DNA of 35,875 nt, from the NCBI GenBank assembly GCA_947476675.1, contig CANJRL010000014.1, positions 1 to 35,875 of the forward strand, read 5' to 3'. The notes below the pieces were generated by a model. That model was not told the origin of the DNA, made no database searches, and saw only the letters and a program-made list of their open reading frames with translations. The stretch is from Phycisphaerales bacterium (GTDB taxonomy: Bacteria > Planctomycetota > Phycisphaerae > Phycisphaerales > UBA1924). The position numbers and the translations under genes were made by a program. Of the stretch, positions 31,619 to 35,875 are shown one piece after another. How positions within the stretch are numbered: the stretch's first letter is position 1; each line of letters begins with the position of its first letter.

Positions 31619-32191
31619 ATGGCTGCGACCCCCGCGAGCATCAAGAAGGACACCGAGACCGCCATGACCAAGGCGGCGGACTACCTCAAGAGCGAACTGA
31701 AGGGGGTGCGCACGGGCCGCGCCTCGACGGCGCTGGTGGACTTCATCAAGGTGGAGTACTACGGCTCGACGTCGGACCTGAAGAACATCGCGGCGATCAG
31801 CGTGCCGGAGGCGACGCAGATCCTGATCAAGCCCTTCGACGCGGGGGCGATGGCGGAGATCCGCAAGGCGATCGAGGGGGCGAACCTCGGGCTCAACCCG
31901 GTGGCGGACGGGAAGCAGATCCGGATCAACATCCCCGCGCTCTCGGGCGACCGGCGGAAGCAGCTTGCCGGTCACGTGAAGAAGGTGGGCGAGGACGCGA
32001 AGGTGTCGATGCGCAACGCGCGGCGCGACGCGAACAAGCACATCGACCAGTTGTCGAAGGCCAAGGATGTGCACGTCTCGGAGGACGAGATCAAGGACCT
32101 CAAGGACGAGGTCGACAAGCTGCTGAAGAAGCACGAGGCGGAGGTGGACAAGCTGGTGGCGGACAAGACGAAGGAAGTGATGGAGGTCTGA
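31619..32191 (+). CDS. frr: Ribosome recycling factor
   Basis: RRF splits post-termination ribosomes together with EF-G. The 190-residue product begins MAATPASIKKDTETAMTKAADYLKSELKGVRTGRASTALVD, with the hallmark LxxVRTGRAS. It continues with VEYYGSTSDLKNIAAISVPEATQILIKPFD and IRINIPALSGDRRKQLAGHVKKVGEDAKVSMRNARRDAN, and ends in the long C-terminal helix. GGAG lies 11 nt before the ATG at 31619; the open frame upstream to 31544 is not conserved sequence. The usual neighbours pyrH and tsf are not present here. Confidence 0.95.
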   Translation: MAATPASIKKDTETAMTKAADYLKSELKGVRTGRASTALVDFIKVEYYGSTSDLKNIAAISVPEATQILIKPFDAGAMAEIRKAIEGANLGLNPVADGKQIRINIPALSGDRRKQLAGHVKKVGEDAKVSMRNARRDANKHIDQLSKAKDVHVSEDEIKDLKDEVDKLLKKHEAEVDKLVADKTKEVMEV

Positions 32192-32236
32192 GGCCCGCGC
32201 CGCGGGGGTGCGTCCGTCCGAGGTGAGAGAAAAAAA

Positions 32237-32267
32237 CCCCCGAGCGGTGGTGGGTTCCGCTCGGGGG
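32237..32267 (-). terminator. Strong Rho-independent terminator downstream of nrdJ
   Basis: A perfect 11-bp stem (32237-32247 with 32257-32267, 9-nt loop) is followed on the minus strand by seven Ts (32236-32230). Orientation shows that it ends transcripts coming from the nrdJ side, not frr. It lies almost 400 nt beyond the nrdJ stop. It may also brake frr read-through, although the plus side lacks a U-tract. Confidence 0.88.
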
Positions 32268-32659
32268 CAGGGCGTTGAGGCGCGCGTCGACCTCTTGCGA
32301 GGGATGCGCGCCTCAGGTGGGGACGGGTTGGCGTCCGGGGCTCGGCTCGCGGCCGAGGAGGCGCACGCGGGACGTTTCCAACGCAGAGGGCGTCCGTGGC
32401 CGAAGGCCTATCGCTCTCTCCGTCAGGGCCTGGCCGGGGCGCGCCGGTCCGTAGACGCGCCGCGGCGACGGGGATCCTTCCTCTCGTCGGCCACTCGTCC
32501 GCGCGGGCGCCTCCCCGGCTGCCTCTCGGCCCGCTCGGAGCCGCGAGCCGTTGATCCGTGCGCTCGTGCAGGTGTCGAACATTGCTTCTGGGATGCGGGG
32601 AACAGGCGGATGGCCCCTCGCGGCGCGCGGGGCGTCGGGGTGGTCACACGGACGACGAT
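32268..32659 (-). ncRNA. Long structured 3' region of nrdJ (possible sRNA)
   Basis: About 390 nt between the nrdJ stop and its terminator hold no credible gene; the only minus-strand frame (32582-32313) has non-coding codon use. Its last part folds strongly. A perfect 10-bp stem pairs 32276-32285 with 32306-32315. Inside it a 4-bp stem is capped by GCAA, a GNRA tetraloop on the minus strand. This sits 8 nt from the terminator. It could be a 3'-UTR-derived small RNA or only a stabilising tail. I could not match it to RNase P, tmRNA, 6S or SRP RNA. Confidence 0.4.

Positions 32660-35875
<3,216 letters not shown>

Noticed and set aside
32313-32582. 89-codon minus-strand frame after nrdJ
   Set aside because: It uses AGA, ATA, CTT, TCT, TTG and GAA codons unlike neighbouring genes, lacks a Shine-Dalgarno, and overlaps the structured stem.
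32560-32590. TTCGACAC motif resembling a tRNA T-loop (minus strand)
   Set aside because: No pairing T-stem, acceptor stem or anticodon arm can be built around it.

Overview
The window is very GC-rich bacterial DNA, most consistent with a flagellated planctomycete of the Phycisphaerae type. This placement is inferred from gene content: an adenosylcobalamin-dependent ribonucleotide reductase, a futalosine-pathway menaquinone gene (mqnC), FN3/dockerin-like surface proteins, and small Cys-containing proteins that resemble planctomycete families. No 16S gene is present to confirm it. I see no tRNA, rRNA, CRISPR array, insertion sequence or defence island.

Layout. (1) 1-4071, minus strand: a likely operon of an anchored FN3 protein, a cyclodeaminase-family protein, a small zinc-ribbon-like protein, a conserved hypothetical and a lipoprotein cut by the left edge. 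(2) 4299-9007: a plant-type ferredoxin-NADP reductase directly abutting an SDR L-threonine dehydrogenase-like gene (plus), then hpt and a PH-domain membrane protein (minus), then pgi (plus). (3) 9099-25361, minus strand: a 16-kb flagellar block. In transcription order it reads orf92-flgF-flgG-flgA-flgH-flgI-flgJ(rod-binding)-flgN-flgK-flgL-fliW-csrA-fliC3-fliC2-fliC1. (4) 25550-32191, mainly plus strand: xerD-like recombinase, DEAD-box helicase, mqnC, efp, a GNAT acetyltransferase and frr, with one small minus-strand ORF. (5) 32660-right edge, minus strand: class II ribonucleotide reductase, with a long structured 3' region ending in a strong terminator.

The flagellar block carries a readable control circuit. 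A near-consensus sigma-54 promoter (25391-25406) lies just upstream of orf92, and its start codon is preceded by a hairpin that buries the Shine-Dalgarno. A GCCGATAA sigma-28-type -10 box lies upstream of fliC2. FliW (flagellin-binding antagonist of CsrA) and CsrA sit immediately upstream of three flagellins. The leaders of csrA and of all three flagellins contain ACGGAN motifs placed in hairpin loops, the geometry known for CsrA binding. The fliC1 and fliC3 sites overlap the Shine-Dalgarno. This FliW-CsrA-flagellin circuit, read directly from sequence, is the most interesting content of the window. Basal rod and hook genes (flgB, flgC, flgE, flgD) are absent here and must lie elsewhere.
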